NCBI RefSeq assembly: GCF_937900395.1
Contig: NZ_CALCDX010000013.1
Location: 1-61,669, forward strand
Direction of reading: 5' to 3'
Length of the DNA: 61,669 nt
Origin: an uncultured Caulobacter sp.
GTDB taxonomy: Bacteria > Pseudomonadota > Alphaproteobacteria > Caulobacterales > Caulobacteraceae
Shown one piece after another: positions 1 through 11,981 of the stretch. Each line of letters opens with the position of its first letter. Position 1 is the stretch's first letter. Under the pieces are notes generated by a model. It saw only the letters and a program-made list of their open reading frames with translations, did no database searches and had not been told where the DNA came from. The translations under genes were made by a program, and so were the position numbers.

Positions 1-87
1 GCCATTCCGGGGATGAAGATCGAAATTCAAGGTATGGCGGTCTTGAATGACGACTGCTCCACGGAACGGCCATGCCTCAAGAAGTAG
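1..87 (+). CDS. 3' end of an unidentified gene (partial)
   Basis: Frame 1 is open from the window edge to a TAG at 85-87, giving a 28-residue tail that begins AIPGMKIEIQGMAVLN. The other two forward frames stop within 16 codons. The tail faintly resembles the end of RidA/YjgF-type proteins, but it is too short to assign. It may also be chance open frame. Confidence 0.3.
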   Translation, partial: AIPGMKIEIQGMAVLNDDCSTERPCLKK

Positions 88-352
88 CCCATTGCGGGAC
101 AGCCACCGTCCGGCTGGCAGACCATGCTAGACCGGGGTGCCGGTAGCAAACACCGGAAACGCTTGAACCCAAGACAGCGACGTCAAGGATCTTGGGGTTG
201 GCACACACCACTGAATGGGTCGGGGCAGTCTTCGGGGATGTGTTCCTCGGGAAAGTGTTCTCGAATGCGATCCTATTGATCGTCGCGCAGACGCACCATA
301 CGGACGCATGACAGGATCTTTTCTTATGGAGACCACCATTTTGAACGAGGTT

Positions 353-559
353 CTAGTGTGCCTGCCAGGCATCTTGCGCGATCAACACCAGCAGCGAGAG
401 GCACAGGACCGCCAGCGCGGCAAGACCGGAGACCAGGACTGAGCAGGCCGCATACTGCCTGAACCGTTCCCGACGCATATGGGGGAATCGCATGAGACAG
501 TACGTCGTGACCGACGCCCCCATCCCGACAATCGCGATCAGCACCCGTGCCACGTCCAT
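353..559 (-). CDS. small two-span membrane protein, unknown function
   Basis: This 68-residue protein has two hydrophobic stretches, about residues 3-22 and 40-61, separated by a basic loop with the residues RRERFRQ. This is the pattern of a small inner-membrane protein with a positively charged cytoplasmic loop. The ATG is preceded on the minus strand by CGGAGA, 5-6 nt upstream, which supports the start. I recognise no family. It stands alone and diverges from the GNAT gene at 676. The stretch 88-352 beside it holds only short, unconvincing frames. Confidence 0.6.
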   Translation of the reverse strand: MDVARVLIAIVGMGASVTTYCLMRFPHMRRERFRQYAACSVLVSGLAALAVLCLSLLVLIAQDAWQAH

Positions 560-675
560 CGTATCTCCGTAGGTAGAACACTGGTGCCACCCTACGCGCG
601 AACAGGAGAGCCGTCAAGAAACACGGCGAAAACCGACCGTTGTGTCTTACCCAGACGATGTGATGAGATCGACCC

Positions 676-1285
676 ATGCCCGCTGTTCCCACCATTCGCA
701 CCGAACGACTGCGTCTCCGGCCATTTCAGACGGCGGATGCTGAAGCGGTGCATCACCTGGCTGGAGCCAAAGAGGTGGCCGCCGGCACCTTCCTCCCGCA
801 CCCGATGGACAGGCAGGCGGCTCACGACTGGATCGCGGAACGTCAGAAGGACGCGGCGGCAGGAACGAGCGTGACCTTTGCCGTCACCCTCGCAGAGAGC
901 GGGGACGTCATCGGCTCAATCGGCCTGGAGATCCTCGCCGAACATGAACAGGGACGGTTGAGTTATTGGCTGGGCCAGGCCTATTGGAATCGTGGCTTCG
1001 GCACTGAGGTCGTCACGGCGCTTCTGGAGTACGGCTTCAACAGCCTGACGCTGCATCGCCTGTACGCGCCGCACTTCCATACCAACCCGGCTTCGGGGCG
1101 AGTGTTACAAAAGGTGGGCATGACGCACGAGGGCCGCCTGCGCGAACACTATCTTCGCTTCGGGCAACGGATCGACGTGGAGCTCTACGGCATGTTGCGA
1201 CAGGAATTTATCGCCCGCCGATCGGCGACCGTCGGCGCGACGACGCCACACACCTTTCCTCCTCCGATCCTCCCAGGACCGTTTC
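676..1285 (+). CDS. GNAT (RimJ/RimL-type) N-acetyltransferase, stop codon missing
   Basis: Residues 1 to about 178 form a complete GNAT domain of the RimJ/RimL type, which transfers acetyl from acetyl-CoA to a protein N-terminus or small amine. Visible marks are the opening IRTERLRLRPF, the acetyl-CoA loop around GQAYWNRGFGTE (about residues 100-111), and the late NPASGRVLQKVGM segment (about 139-151). The frame has no stop after the domain. It stays open into the next gene up to TGA at 2098-2100. The end given here is simply the last base before the acyl-CoA dehydrogenase start. A different frame would stop at TGA 1287-1289, overlapping that start as ATGA, so an upstream frameshift or a lost stop is plausible. 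Confidence 0.7.
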
Positions 1286-3079
<1,794 letters not shown>

Positions 3080-3081
3080 TC

Positions 3082-4245
3082 ATGAGCGTGCTCAACGTTG
3101 AAAAGCCGGCCTTCATGGCCGAGGAAGACATCGCGATCTTCGAGGACGCGGTCGGCAAATTCTTCGACGAGCACGCCCCTGAAGAGACCGTCGCCAAGTG
3201 GCGCAAGAACCATTGCGTCGACCGCGACATGTGGACCAAGGCGGGAGAGGCCGGACTGCTCGGCCTCTCCACGCCCGAGCAATACGGCGGCGCCGGCGGC
3301 GACTACCGGCACGAGGTCGTGCTAATGGAGCAGCTGGGCAAGAAGGGCGTCGACGGTTTCGGCGCCAGCCTGCACAACGCCATCGTCATGCCGTACATCT
3401 TCCACTACGGCACCGAGGAGCAGAAGCAACGCTGGCTGCCGCGCATGGCGACCGGCGAGCTGGTCAGCGCCATCGCCATGACCGAACCGGGCGCCGGCTC
3501 GGACCTGCAAGGCATCAAGACCACCGCCAAGAAGGTCGGCAACCAGTACGTCATCAACGGCTCCAAGACCTTCATCACCAACGGCCAGACCGCCAACCTG
3601 ATCTGCGTGGTGGCCAAGACCGACCCGGCCGGGGGCGCGCGCGGCACCTCGCTGATCTTCGTCGAGACCGACGGCGCCGAGGGCTTCGAGCGCGGCCGCA
3701 ACCTCGACAAGCTGGGCCAGGAGGCCCAGGACACGTCGGAGCTGTTCTTCAACGACGTGAAGGTGCCGACCGAGAACCTGCTGGGGACCGACGAGGGCCA
3801 GGGCTTCTTCCAGCTGATGAGCCAGCTGCCGCAGGAGCGCCTGAACATCGCCGTCCAGGGCATGGCGACCATCGAGCGGGCGCTGGAGCTGACCATCGCC
3901 TACGTCAAGGACCGCAAGGCTTTCGGCAAGGCGATCATCGACTTCCAGAACACCCAGTTCGTCCTGGCCGAGTGCAAGACCGAGGCGACCGTCGCCAAGG
4001 TCTTCGTCAACCACTGCATCGGCCAGCACCTCGAAGGCAAGCTCGACGCGGCCACCGCCTCGATGGCCAAGTACTGGGTCTCGGACCTGGAGAACAAGAT
4101 CGTCGACCGCTGCCTGCAGCTGTTCGGCGGCTACGGCTTCATGAACGAGTACCCGATCGCGCGCATGTACAAGGACAGCCGCATCCAGCGCATCTACGGC
4201 GGCACCAACGAGATCATGAAACTGCTGATCGCGAGGACCCTATGA
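3082..4245 (+). CDS. acyl-CoA dehydrogenase, classical 387-residue type
   Basis: This is an acyl-CoA dehydrogenase of usual family length (about 380-390). Motifs include AMTEPGAGSDLQGIKT (about 132-147, flavin and substrate contact), ITNGQTANLICVVAKT, the helical domain with QLFGGYGFMNEYPIARMYKDSR (about 346-367), and IYGGTNEIMKLLIAR at the end. It oxidises acyl-CoA to the trans-2-enoyl-CoA and passes electrons to ETF. It follows the long dehydrogenase by 2 nt and overlaps the next start as ATGA (4242-4245), so translation is probably coupled. Two different dehydrogenases in one operon suggest a division of chain length or branching, which is inference. Confidence 0.95.
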   Translation: MSVLNVEKPAFMAEEDIAIFEDAVGKFFDEHAPEETVAKWRKNHCVDRDMWTKAGEAGLLGLSTPEQYGGAGGDYRHEVVLMEQLGKKGVDGFGASLHNAIVMPYIFHYGTEEQKQRWLPRMATGELVSAIAMTEPGAGSDLQGIKTTAKKVGNQYVINGSKTFITNGQTANLICVVAKTDPAGGARGTSLIFVETDGAEGFERGRNLDKLGQEAQDTSELFFNDVKVPTENLLGTDEGQGFFQLMSQLPQERLNIAVQGMATIERALELTIAYVKDRKAFGKAIIDFQNTQFVLAECKTEATVAKVFVNHCIGQHLEGKLDAATASMAKYWVSDLENKIVDRCLQLFGGYGFMNEYPIARMYKDSRIQRIYGGTNEIMKLLIARTL

Positions 4246-4637
4246 CGGCCTTGTCTCTGATCGCCCTGCCTCTGATCGCGCTGCTGGCCGGCCCGGCCGC
4301 CGCGGCGCCGGCTAACGACGCCCGCTCGGCCGTGGTCTGCGTGCGCGCCGTGCAAAACCCTCGCTCGCTCACCTTTTCCGGCGCGCTGGTTGGCAAGACG
4401 CCGCAGCCCGGCGCCTTCAAGCTGCCGCTGACGCCGGCCGGCCAGGACATCTGCCAGACGCTGCTGCGCTCCAAGATCGCCGAGTGGAAGCTGGAGGTGA
4501 CCACCTCGGGCTTCACCGCGTGCGAACTGCCGCCGCCCGAGTTCGGCTCGCGCCTCTACTACCGCGCCAAGGTCTCGGCCCGAGGCCTCAAGTGCGAGCC
4601 GATCGGCAAGTACCCGATCGGCAACTGGAAACAATGA
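4242..4637 (+). CDS. small exported protein, unknown function
   Basis: The 131-residue product starts with a clear signal peptide (MTALSLIALPLIALLAGPAAAA, cleavage likely after the AAA stretch). The mature part, about 108 residues, has four cysteines (near C28, C67, C88 and C118), consistent with disulfide bonds in the periplasm. The ATG overlaps the stop of the upstream dehydrogenase as ATGA, so it belongs to the operon. I do not recognise the family. Its place inside a fatty-acid operon is odd for a periplasmic protein and might reflect sensing or binding of an exported compound. Confidence 0.8.
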   Translation: MTALSLIALPLIALLAGPAAAAPANDARSAVVCVRAVQNPRSLTFSGALVGKTPQPGAFKLPLTPAGQDICQTLLRSKIAEWKLEVTTSGFTACELPPPEFGSRLYYRAKVSARGLKCEPIGKYPIGNWKQ

Positions 4638-4709
4638 CGACGCCTGGCCGCACAGGACCGGCGCGCCGCTAAACGACACGAACAACGCTTCGCAGGAAGG
4701 AGCCATTCC

Positions 4710-5915
<1,206 letters not shown>

Positions 5916-5939
5916 CCCTCTCGATCAGGAACTAGTCAC

Positions 5940-8141
5940 ATGGAAAACTTCAAGATCGAGGTCGATTCCGACGGCGTGGCCCTCGTCACCTTCGACGTGC
6001 CCGGCCGTTCGATGAACACCCTGACCGCTTCGGTCATCAAGGAAATCGGCGAGATCGTCGAGCGCATCAAGATCGACGACGCCATCAAGGGCGCGGTCAT
6101 CACCTCGGGCAAGGCCAGCGGCTTCTGCGCCGGCGCCGACCTCGGCGAACTGGGCGGCTCGGGCGGCCTGGGCGGCGGCTCGGCCGGCGGTGAAGCGGGC
6201 CTGAAGGCGGCGTTCGACGCCGGCTTCGCCCTCAACAAGGCGTTCCGCGCGCTGGAAACCTGCGGCAAGCCGGTCGCCGCGGCGATCAATGGCCTGGCCA
6301 TGGGCGGCGGCCTCGAGATCTGCCTGGCCTGCCACTACCGCGTGGTCGGCGACAATCCGAAGACCCAGCTGGCCCTGCCGGAAGCCAAGGTCGGCCTGCT
6401 GCCGGGCGCCGGCGGCACCCAGCGCCTGCCGCGCCTGATGGGCGTGATGGCGGCCGCGCCGTACCTGCTGGAAGGCAAGTCGATGAAGCCGCAGGAGGCC
6501 CTGGCCCTGAAGGTCGTCCACGAAGTGGTCGCCCCGGGTTCGGAAGTCGAAGCGGCCAAGACCTGGGTCAAAACCAAGGGCGACCCCGTCGCGCCGTGGG
6601 ACAAGAAGGACTTCAAGCTGCCCGGCGGCGGTCCCTACACCCCGACCGGCAGCCAGGTCTTTGTCATGGGCAACGCCATGCTGCGCAAGCAGACCTATGG
6701 CAACTACCCCGCCCAGCTGAACATCCTGAAGGCGGTCTATGAAGGCACGCAGGTGCCGTTCGACGCGGCCATCCGCATCGAGACCCGCTACTTCCTGAAG
6801 ACGATGATGTCGCCCCAGGCCAAGGGCATGATCCGCACCCTGTTCCTGTCCCTGCAGGAGCTGGGCAAGGGCTCGGGCCGTCCGGCCAACGTCCCGCCGT
6901 CGGAAGCCAAGAAGGTCGCCGTGCTGGGCGCCGGCATGATGGGCGCGGGCATCGCCTACGTCCAAGCCATGGCCGGCATCGAGACGGTGCTGATCGACCA
7001 GTCGCAAGAAGCCGCCGACAAGGGCAAGTCGTACGCAGAGGGCCTGCTGAAGAAGGCCGTGTCGCGCGGGAAGATGACCCAGGAGAAGGCCGACAAGGTC
7101 CTCGCCCTGATCACCCCGACCACCGACTATGATCACGTCAAGGGCAGCGACCTCGTCATCGAGGCGGTGTTCGAGAACCGCGAGATCAAGGCCGACGTGA
7201 CCAAGAAGGCCGAGGCCCAACTGGCCGAGACCGCGATCTTCGGCTCCAACACCTCGACCCTGCCGATCACCGGCCTGTCGAAGGCCAGCGTGCGTCCGAA
7301 GAACTTCATCGGCATCCACTTCTTCTCGCCGGTCGACAAGATGGGTCTGGTCGAGATCATCATGGGCGAAGAGACCAGCCAGGAAGCCCTGGCCAAGTCG
7401 ATCGACTACGTCCTGAAGATCAAGAAGACCCCGATCGTCGTGAACGACAGCCGCGGCTTCTACACCAGCCGCTGCTTCGGCACCTTCGTGCAGGAAGGCC
7501 TCGAGATGCTGGCCGACGGCATCGCCCCGGCCATCATCGACAATGTCGGCCGCGCCACGGGCATGCCGCGCGGTCCGCTGGAAATGAACGACGACGTCGC
7601 TCTGGACCTTGGCTACAAGGTCACCCAGCAGACCAAGAAGGACCTCGGCGACAAGTTCGAGGACCGTCCGTTCGCCCCGATCATCGAAAAGATGGTGGTC
7701 GAGCTGCAGCGCTTCGGCCGCAAGAACGGCAAGGGCTTCTACGACTATCCGGAAAACGGCCCCAAGACCCTGTGGAAGGGCCTGTCGGAGCTGGCGCCGG
7801 TGAAGATCGCCGAGGCCGACCAGGCGCTGATCCAGGAGATCCGCACCCGGCTGCTGTACCGCCAGGCCGTCGAGGCCGCCCGCTGCTTCGAGGAAGGCGT
7901 CATCACCGACCCGCGCGAAGCCGATGTCGGCGCGATCCTGGGCTGGGGCTTCGCGCCCTGGACCGGCGGCCCGATCAGCCTGATCGACGCGGTCGGCGCC
8001 AAGGCCTTCGTCGAGACCTGCGACCAGCTGGCCCAGAAGTACGGCAAGCGGTTCGCCCCGCCGGCCCTGCTGCGCGAAATGGCCGAGAAGGGCGAGACCT
8101 TCTATGGCCGCTTCGGCGCCAAGGCGAAGGCCGCGGCGTAA
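5940..8141 (+). CDS. fadB: multifunctional enoyl-CoA hydratase / 3-hydroxyacyl-CoA dehydrogenase
   Basis: The 733-residue protein fuses two activities. The N-terminal crotonase domain (about 1-300) carries the oxyanion-hole segments SGKASGFCAGADL and INGLAMGGGLEICLA and the hydratase block LPEAKVGLLPGAGGTQRLPRL. The 3-hydroxyacyl-CoA dehydrogenase part starts with the NAD-binding motif VLGAGMMGAGIAYVQAMAG (about 329-347). It continues with HFFSPVDKMGLVEI, containing the catalytic histidine (about 456-469), and a duplicated C-terminal domain. A glycine-rich insertion (residues 76-86) lies in the crotonase part. FadB versus FadJ cannot be separated by eye. It is the last gene of the operon and is followed by a good terminator. 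Confidence 0.95.
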   Translation: MENFKIEVDSDGVALVTFDVPGRSMNTLTASVIKEIGEIVERIKIDDAIKGAVITSGKASGFCAGADLGELGGSGGLGGGSAGGEAGLKAAFDAGFALNKAFRALETCGKPVAAAINGLAMGGGLEICLACHYRVVGDNPKTQLALPEAKVGLLPGAGGTQRLPRLMGVMAAAPYLLEGKSMKPQEALALKVVHEVVAPGSEVEAAKTWVKTKGDPVAPWDKKDFKLPGGGPYTPTGSQVFVMGNAMLRKQTYGNYPAQLNILKAVYEGTQVPFDAAIRIETRYFLKTMMSPQAKGMIRTLFLSLQELGKGSGRPANVPPSEAKKVAVLGAGMMGAGIAYVQAMAGIETVLIDQSQEAADKGKSYAEGLLKKAVSRGKMTQEKADKVLALITPTTDYDHVKGSDLVIEAVFENREIKADVTKKAEAQLAETAIFGSNTSTLPITGLSKASVRPKNFIGIHFFSPVDKMGLVEIIMGEETSQEALAKSIDYVLKIKKTPIVVNDSRGFYTSRCFGTFVQEGLEMLADGIAPAIIDNVGRATGMPRGPLEMNDDVALDLGYKVTQQTKKDLGDKFEDRPFAPIIEKMVVELQRFGRKNGKGFYDYPENGPKTLWKGLSELAPVKIAEADQALIQEIRTRLLYRQAVEAARCFEEGVITDPREADVGAILGWGFAPWTGGPISLIDAVGAKAFVETCDQLAQKYGKRFAPPALLREMAEKGETFYGRFGAKAKAAA

Positions 8142-8168
8142 GCCTAGGCCTTCAAGCTTGAAACACGG

Positions 8169-8198
8169 AAAGGCCCGGCGGCGACGTCGGGCCTTTTT
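8169..8198 (+). terminator. intrinsic terminator of the beta-oxidation operon
   Basis: AAAGGCCCG (8169-8177) pairs with CGGGCCTTT (8188-8196) around a 10-nt loop, and the second arm runs into TTTTT (8194-8198). It sits 28 nt after the fadB stop. Confidence 0.9.
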
Positions 8199-8272
8199 GT
8201 TGTCCCGTATGGTCACGCTTGCGCCGCATGGCCGGCCTACCGAGACGGCGCGCCGCAGCGCCCGGAGAGACC

Positions 8273-8911
8273 ATGAGCACGGCGATCGCCATCGGAACCT
8301 GGCGAGCGCCCTCGCGGCGAGCGTTGCGGCGCACCTTGGCGGCCTGGGCCGCGGTGCTGGCCGCCCATGCCCTGGCGCTGCTGGCCCTGGTCGCCGGCGC
8401 GCGTTGGATGCCGGACCTCGTCGAACCGCCGACCATCCAGGCCGAATTGGTCGCGCCGCCGCCCCCCGCTGCGGCGACCGCCAGAGCGCGGGTCGAACCT
8501 TCCGCTCACCCCGCCGCGCGACGCGAGGCGCCGCCCCCGGTCGCCGCGCCGACGGCGCCCGCCGCCAAACCGGCCGGCGCCCCCGCGATCGTCGCCCCGC
8601 CGGGCTTCACCGCTCGCAAGCTGGTCGAGGAGAGCGACGGGACCCGCAAGAGCCTGCGCGACAGTCTCGGCTGCCGGCACGAGAAGGTCGCGGCCCTGAC
8701 CCGCGACGAGAAGGCCGCCTGCGCCGAGGCCGACGGCAAGCGCGCCCTGACGGCGCCGATGTACGCCGCGATCGATCCGGACAAGAAGGCCGCCTTCGAC
8801 GGCGACTGCAAGACGGACGACGACTGGTGCCTCTACCGCACCGGCAAGGGGCCCTATCCCGGCATCTTCGCGCTGGGAAAGAAGAAGAAGCGCAAGGGCT
8901 GGGACGATTGA
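8273..8911 (+). CDS. single-span, proline/alanine-rich protein (TonB-like N-terminal layout)
   Basis: The 212-residue product has a short basic N-terminus, one membrane helix (about residues 21-45, rich in Ala and Leu), then a Pro/Ala-rich linker (about 50-115), and a compact C-terminal region of about 95 residues with four cysteines and a basic tail KKKKRKGWDD. The plan resembles TonB-type proteins, anchored in the inner membrane with a periplasm-spanning linker, but I see no TonB C-terminal signature. GGAGAG lies 5-6 nt before the ATG at 8273; an upstream ATG at 8219 is in frame but less well placed. It converges with the TonB-dependent receptor at 8975. Function unknown. Confidence 0.7.
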   Translation: MSTAIAIGTWRAPSRRALRRTLAAWAAVLAAHALALLALVAGARWMPDLVEPPTIQAELVAPPPPAAATARARVEPSAHPAARREAPPPVAAPTAPAAKPAGAPAIVAPPGFTARKLVEESDGTRKSLRDSLGCRHEKVAALTRDEKAACAEADGKRALTAPMYAAIDPDKKAAFDGDCKTDDDWCLYRTGKGPYPGIFALGKKKKRKGWDD

Positions 8912-8926
8912 CGCCCAGACGCGAAA

Positions 8927-8952
8927 AGGGCCCCGCCTCGCGGCGGAGCCCT
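8927..8952. terminator. bidirectional terminator between convergent genes
   Basis: AGGGC-C-CCGCC (8927-8937) and GGCGG-A-GCCCT (8942-8952) form a hairpin with one C/A mismatch and a TCGC loop. A short A run precedes it and CTCCTTT follows it, so it can work on both strands between the genes ending at 8911 and 8975. Confidence 0.65.
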
Positions 8953-8974
8953 CTCCTTTAGTCCGTGCGGACGC

Positions 8975-10999
8975 TTACCAGGTCTTGGTCAGCGACAGCA
9001 TCACCCGGCGCTCGGCCTGCAGGCCGCTGGGGCCCTTGGCTTGCGACTGGCGGCTGGTGGTCAGGTTCTGACCGTTCAGGGCGATATCCGTGCCCTTGGC
9101 CAGGGTGTAGGCGACGCGGCCGCCGATGGCGGTGTAGCCCTTCACGCGCTCCAGATCGTTGCCGTTGTACGAGTTGAACTTGCTGACGAAGTGGGCGTAG
9201 CCGTCGACGGCCCACTTGTCGTTCGCCCAGCCGGCGGCCAGGTTGCTGCGGTACTTCGGCGAGGTGGCCTCGAAGTTCACCTTACGCAGCACGATCGTCG
9301 AGACGGTCGTGAACGGGGTGTCCTTCACGTCGGTGTAGGTCGTGTCGGTGCTCCAGCGGAAGCCGCCGTCCAGCTTGCCCGAGGCGGACAGCTCGACGCC
9401 CTTCATCTTCGAGTCCGAGACGTTCTTGTAGGTGAAGGTCGCCCAGGTCGTGGCCGTTGGCGCGATGTCCAGCAGCGAGGCGTTGAACTGGCCCTTCACG
9501 TCCTTGGTCTTCTGAGCGAAGACCTTGACGCCAACCTTGGCCTTCAGGGCCGGCAGGGCGTGGTCATAGGCCAGCTCGTAGTTGGTGACGATCGCCGGAT
9601 CCAGCTGCGGATTGCCGGTGATCAGGCCGCCGGTCGGAGCCGGGGTGGCCGGCGGGATCAGCAGGCCGCCCAGCTCCAGCAGGGTCGGCGCCTGGACGCC
9701 GCGGGCGAAGGTGGCGCGCACGGTGTCGCGGTCGGTGACCTTGTAGACCGCGCCGACATTGACGCTGGTCTCGGTGATGTCACGATCCCACAGGGCGTTG
9801 TTGGCCTGCGGGGCGCCGGCCGGGAACGTGCCCGTGCGCTTCAGGCTCAGCTTGTCGAGGCGAACGGCGGTGGTCACCGACAGCTTCGGATTGACGACCC
9901 AGTTCCACATGGCCGACGGCGCGAGCACCGTGTAGCTGACCTTGGCGCCGGCGTACGAGGCCGTGTCCAGCTGGTTGTCGCGATATTCGAGACCGACCCG
10001 GATCGTGTGGGCCGCGCCGATCTTGAACAGGTCTTCCAGGCTGTAGACGGTGATGTCGTTCAGGTAGCGACGACCGGGCGTCAGGGCGTCCAGGCCGTTG
10101 TGATAGGCCTGGGCTTGCAGCAGGCCGAACTTGGTCTCGGCGTTCAGGGTCGCCTTGATCGAGTCGGTCTTCACCCGGTGAGCGGCGTAGGCGAAGGTCG
10201 AGATCACCTGGGTCGACGAGCCGTTCGACATCGAGCCCTCAACACGCAGCGTGGCCTTGTCGGTCAGCTGGGCGACGGCGTCGATGTTGGCGCGGGCGGT
10301 CGAAGGGTTGTGGATCTGCGAGGCCAGGACGACGCCCGTGCCCGAGGTGTTATTCTTCCACTCGTCTTCATGCTCGACGCCGCCCGACAGGCGGACCGAC
10401 AGGCGCTCGCCCAGACGCAGCGTCTTCACGATCGAGACGCTGGTGCTGGAGTTCGTGCCGGCCTTCAGCTCGATGACGTTCGTATTGTCGAACTTCGGGT
10501 TGAAGGTGATGATGTTGACCACGCCCGACACGGCGTTGAAGCCGAAGATCGCGCTGTTGGGGCCGCGGACCACTTCGATCTGGCGGATTTCGCTCAGCTG
10601 GATCGGCAGCGAGGCCCAGTCGGTGTAGCCGAAGTGGTCCAGATAGACCTGACGACCGTTGATCAGGACCAGCAGGCGCGGCGAGCGGGCCTGGTTATAG
10701 CCGCGGATGCCGACGTCCGACTGGCCAGCGGCGAAGTTCAGCACGTCCACGCCGGCGACGCGGCTCAGGATCGTGGGCAGGTCATTGGCGCCCGACCGCT
10801 TGATGTCGGCGGCGCTGATGATGGTCATGTCGACCGGCACCTCGGTGGAGCGCTGCGGCGAGCCGGTGGCAGAGGTGGTGACCGGTTCGTTGAACAGTTG
10901 CTCCATCGCGCCGTAGTCGATGGATTGCGCGTTGGCCGCGCCGGCGAAGGCCATCAGGCACAGGCCGACCGAAGCGCCGGCGAAGAGAGTCGTCTTCAT
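8975..10999 (-). CDS. TonB-dependent outer-membrane receptor
   Basis: The 674-residue precursor starts MKTTLFAGASVGLCLMAFAGAANAQ, a signal peptide ending in ANA-Q. A plug domain follows, with the usual marks VTTSATGSPQRSTEVPVDMTII, GVDVLNFAAGQSDVGIRGYN and IEVVRGPNSAIFGFNAVSGVVNIIT, then a beta-barrel ending in LTKTW, whose terminal aromatic residue is typical of outer-membrane proteins. An in-frame earlier ATG at 11035 would overlap the upstream gene; the start at 10999 with GAGA upstream is better. It lies 25 nt after a YfiR-like gene in the same direction, probably one operon. The substrate cannot be read; vitamin or siderophore are the usual choices. Confidence 0.9.
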   Translation of the reverse strand: MKTTLFAGASVGLCLMAFAGAANAQSIDYGAMEQLFNEPVTTSATGSPQRSTEVPVDMTIISAADIKRSGANDLPTILSRVAGVDVLNFAAGQSDVGIRGYNQARSPRLLVLINGRQVYLDHFGYTDWASLPIQLSEIRQIEVVRGPNSAIFGFNAVSGVVNIITFNPKFDNTNVIELKAGTNSSTSVSIVKTLRLGERLSVRLSGGVEHEDEWKNNTSGTGVVLASQIHNPSTARANIDAVAQLTDKATLRVEGSMSNGSSTQVISTFAYAAHRVKTDSIKATLNAETKFGLLQAQAYHNGLDALTPGRRYLNDITVYSLEDLFKIGAAHTIRVGLEYRDNQLDTASYAGAKVSYTVLAPSAMWNWVVNPKLSVTTAVRLDKLSLKRTGTFPAGAPQANNALWDRDITETSVNVGAVYKVTDRDTVRATFARGVQAPTLLELGGLLIPPATPAPTGGLITGNPQLDPAIVTNYELAYDHALPALKAKVGVKVFAQKTKDVKGQFNASLLDIAPTATTWATFTYKNVSDSKMKGVELSASGKLDGGFRWSTDTTYTDVKDTPFTTVSTIVLRKVNFEATSPKYRSNLAAGWANDKWAVDGYAHFVSKFNSYNGNDLERVKGYTAIGGRVAYTLAKGTDIALNGQNLTTSRQSQAKGPSGLQAERRVMLSLTKTW

Positions 11000-11024
11000 G
11001 GTGGGTCTCTTTCGTTCGCTAGGG

Positions 11025-11552
11025 TCAGACTTCACGGATCATCATGCGGAAGGCGGCCTTGAAGACCGCGCCGACCGCCGCGGCCGCCGAGCGGCTCACG
11101 ACGATTTCCACTTTCGGATCGCCCGACACGCTCATGACGCAGGCGCCGCTGGTGGCGCACGACACGTCCGAGCCGATGGTGATGATCTTCTTACCCTTGG
11201 CGGCGCCGACCACGGCCGCGCCGTTGGCGCCCGTGGTGACATAGAGCGCGCCGACGCCGCCGAGGGCCCCCGCGTCGCCAGCTTCGACCGGCTTGCCCGT
11301 GAGCGTCACCGAGCCGGCGCTGAGGCCGCCGCCGATGGCGGCCATGACGGCGTTCTTTTCGGCCACGGAGGCGGGCTTCGACGGATCGAAGACAACGCCC
11401 ATCACGACCTTGCCCGTGGGACCATTCTCAAGGAACGTCAGGGCGCGGCCCGCGATTACGATATCCTTGGCCGCATCCGCGTGCGCCGCCAGGGGCGTCA
11501 TGGACGCCGCGATGATCAGCGCGATCGCGCCACTCTTGGTCTTGTTCAACAT
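11025..11552 (-). CDS. exported YfiR/DUF4154-like protein
   Basis: The 175-residue product has a signal peptide (MLNKTKSGAIALIIAASMTPLAAHA). The mature part has alternating short strands rich in Gly and Ala, two cysteines close together (VSCATSGACVMSV, about 132-144), and a C-terminal SAAAAVGAVFKAAFRMMI helix. Layout and size recall YfiR-like periplasmic proteins, which often sit beside TonB-dependent receptors or diguanylate cyclases and sense the envelope. The match is by pattern only and moderate. It precedes the receptor gene by 25 nt on the same strand. Confidence 0.7.
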   Translation of the reverse strand: MLNKTKSGAIALIIAASMTPLAAHADAAKDIVIAGRALTFLENGPTGKVVMGVVFDPSKPASVAEKNAVMAAIGGGLSAGSVTLTGKPVEAGDAGALGGVGALYVTTGANGAAVVGAAKGKKIITIGSDVSCATSGACVMSVSGDPKVEIVVSRSAAAAVGAVFKAAFRMMIREV

Positions 11553-11938
11553 TCAGCCTATCCCCCGCTCGTTATGCCGAGCTGATGCGCATGGAGGTCG
11601 GGCTTTACTTCTGAATAGAAGGTAAATCGCCGTCGAAAATGACAGATTGTCGCAGGCCAATTCCAAACAAAACGAATATATTCGCGCGGCTCTACTTTCG
11701 ACTATCGCAAATCAATGGCGTCAAATTTCATCGTCCAGAGCATCGATCAACTGAAATTGTAACGAGAAATACGCCTCAAATACAGAAAGAATTGTTTCCA
11801 ACAACGCCGTTCCGCCAGGATTTACAGCGGTATGGCCGGTACAGCAAATCGGTATGGCCGCGCCAAATCAGTTGGGCGCGCAACCCAAATCCCGGAACGG
11901 GACAGATTGTCGCGCCCTGTGTTTCAAACCTGAAATGA
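11553..11938. repeat. non-coding AT-richer stretch with repeated palindromic motifs
   Basis: This stretch lies upstream of the YfiR-like gene and carries no convincing gene. It holds two copies of GACAGATTGTCGC, at 11641-11653 and 11901-11913; each contains the palindrome GACA-GAT-TGTC. It also holds two copies of CGGTATGGCCG, at 11828-11838 and 11850-11860, with a 22-bp period (two helical turns). These could be regulator binding sites for the receptor operon; that is inference. A 99-codon frame from 11639 looks like chance. Confidence 0.45.
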
Positions 11939-11981
11939 GTGGCAAGTTTCCGCTGCGGACGAGTCGCGTCCGCCCCTCAAC

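Noticed and set aside
324..701. A 125-codon minus frame over the small membrane protein
   Set aside because: The 68-residue frame at 353-559 has clear membrane spans and a ribosome site; the longer frame does not.
5925..8216. A 763-codon antisense frame opposite fadB
   Set aside because: It is a GC-rich shadow: low-complexity Gly/Ala/Leu/Arg/Asp sequence, no motif, and complete overlap with a secure gene.
9041..11062. A 673-codon frame opposite the TonB-dependent receptor
   Set aside because: It has shadow composition, and the opposite strand has a signal peptide, plug and barrel motifs.
11639..11938. A 99-codon plus frame in the gap before the 105-residue protein
   Set aside because: No ribosome site or recognisable motif; the stretch looks non-coding with repeated palindromes.
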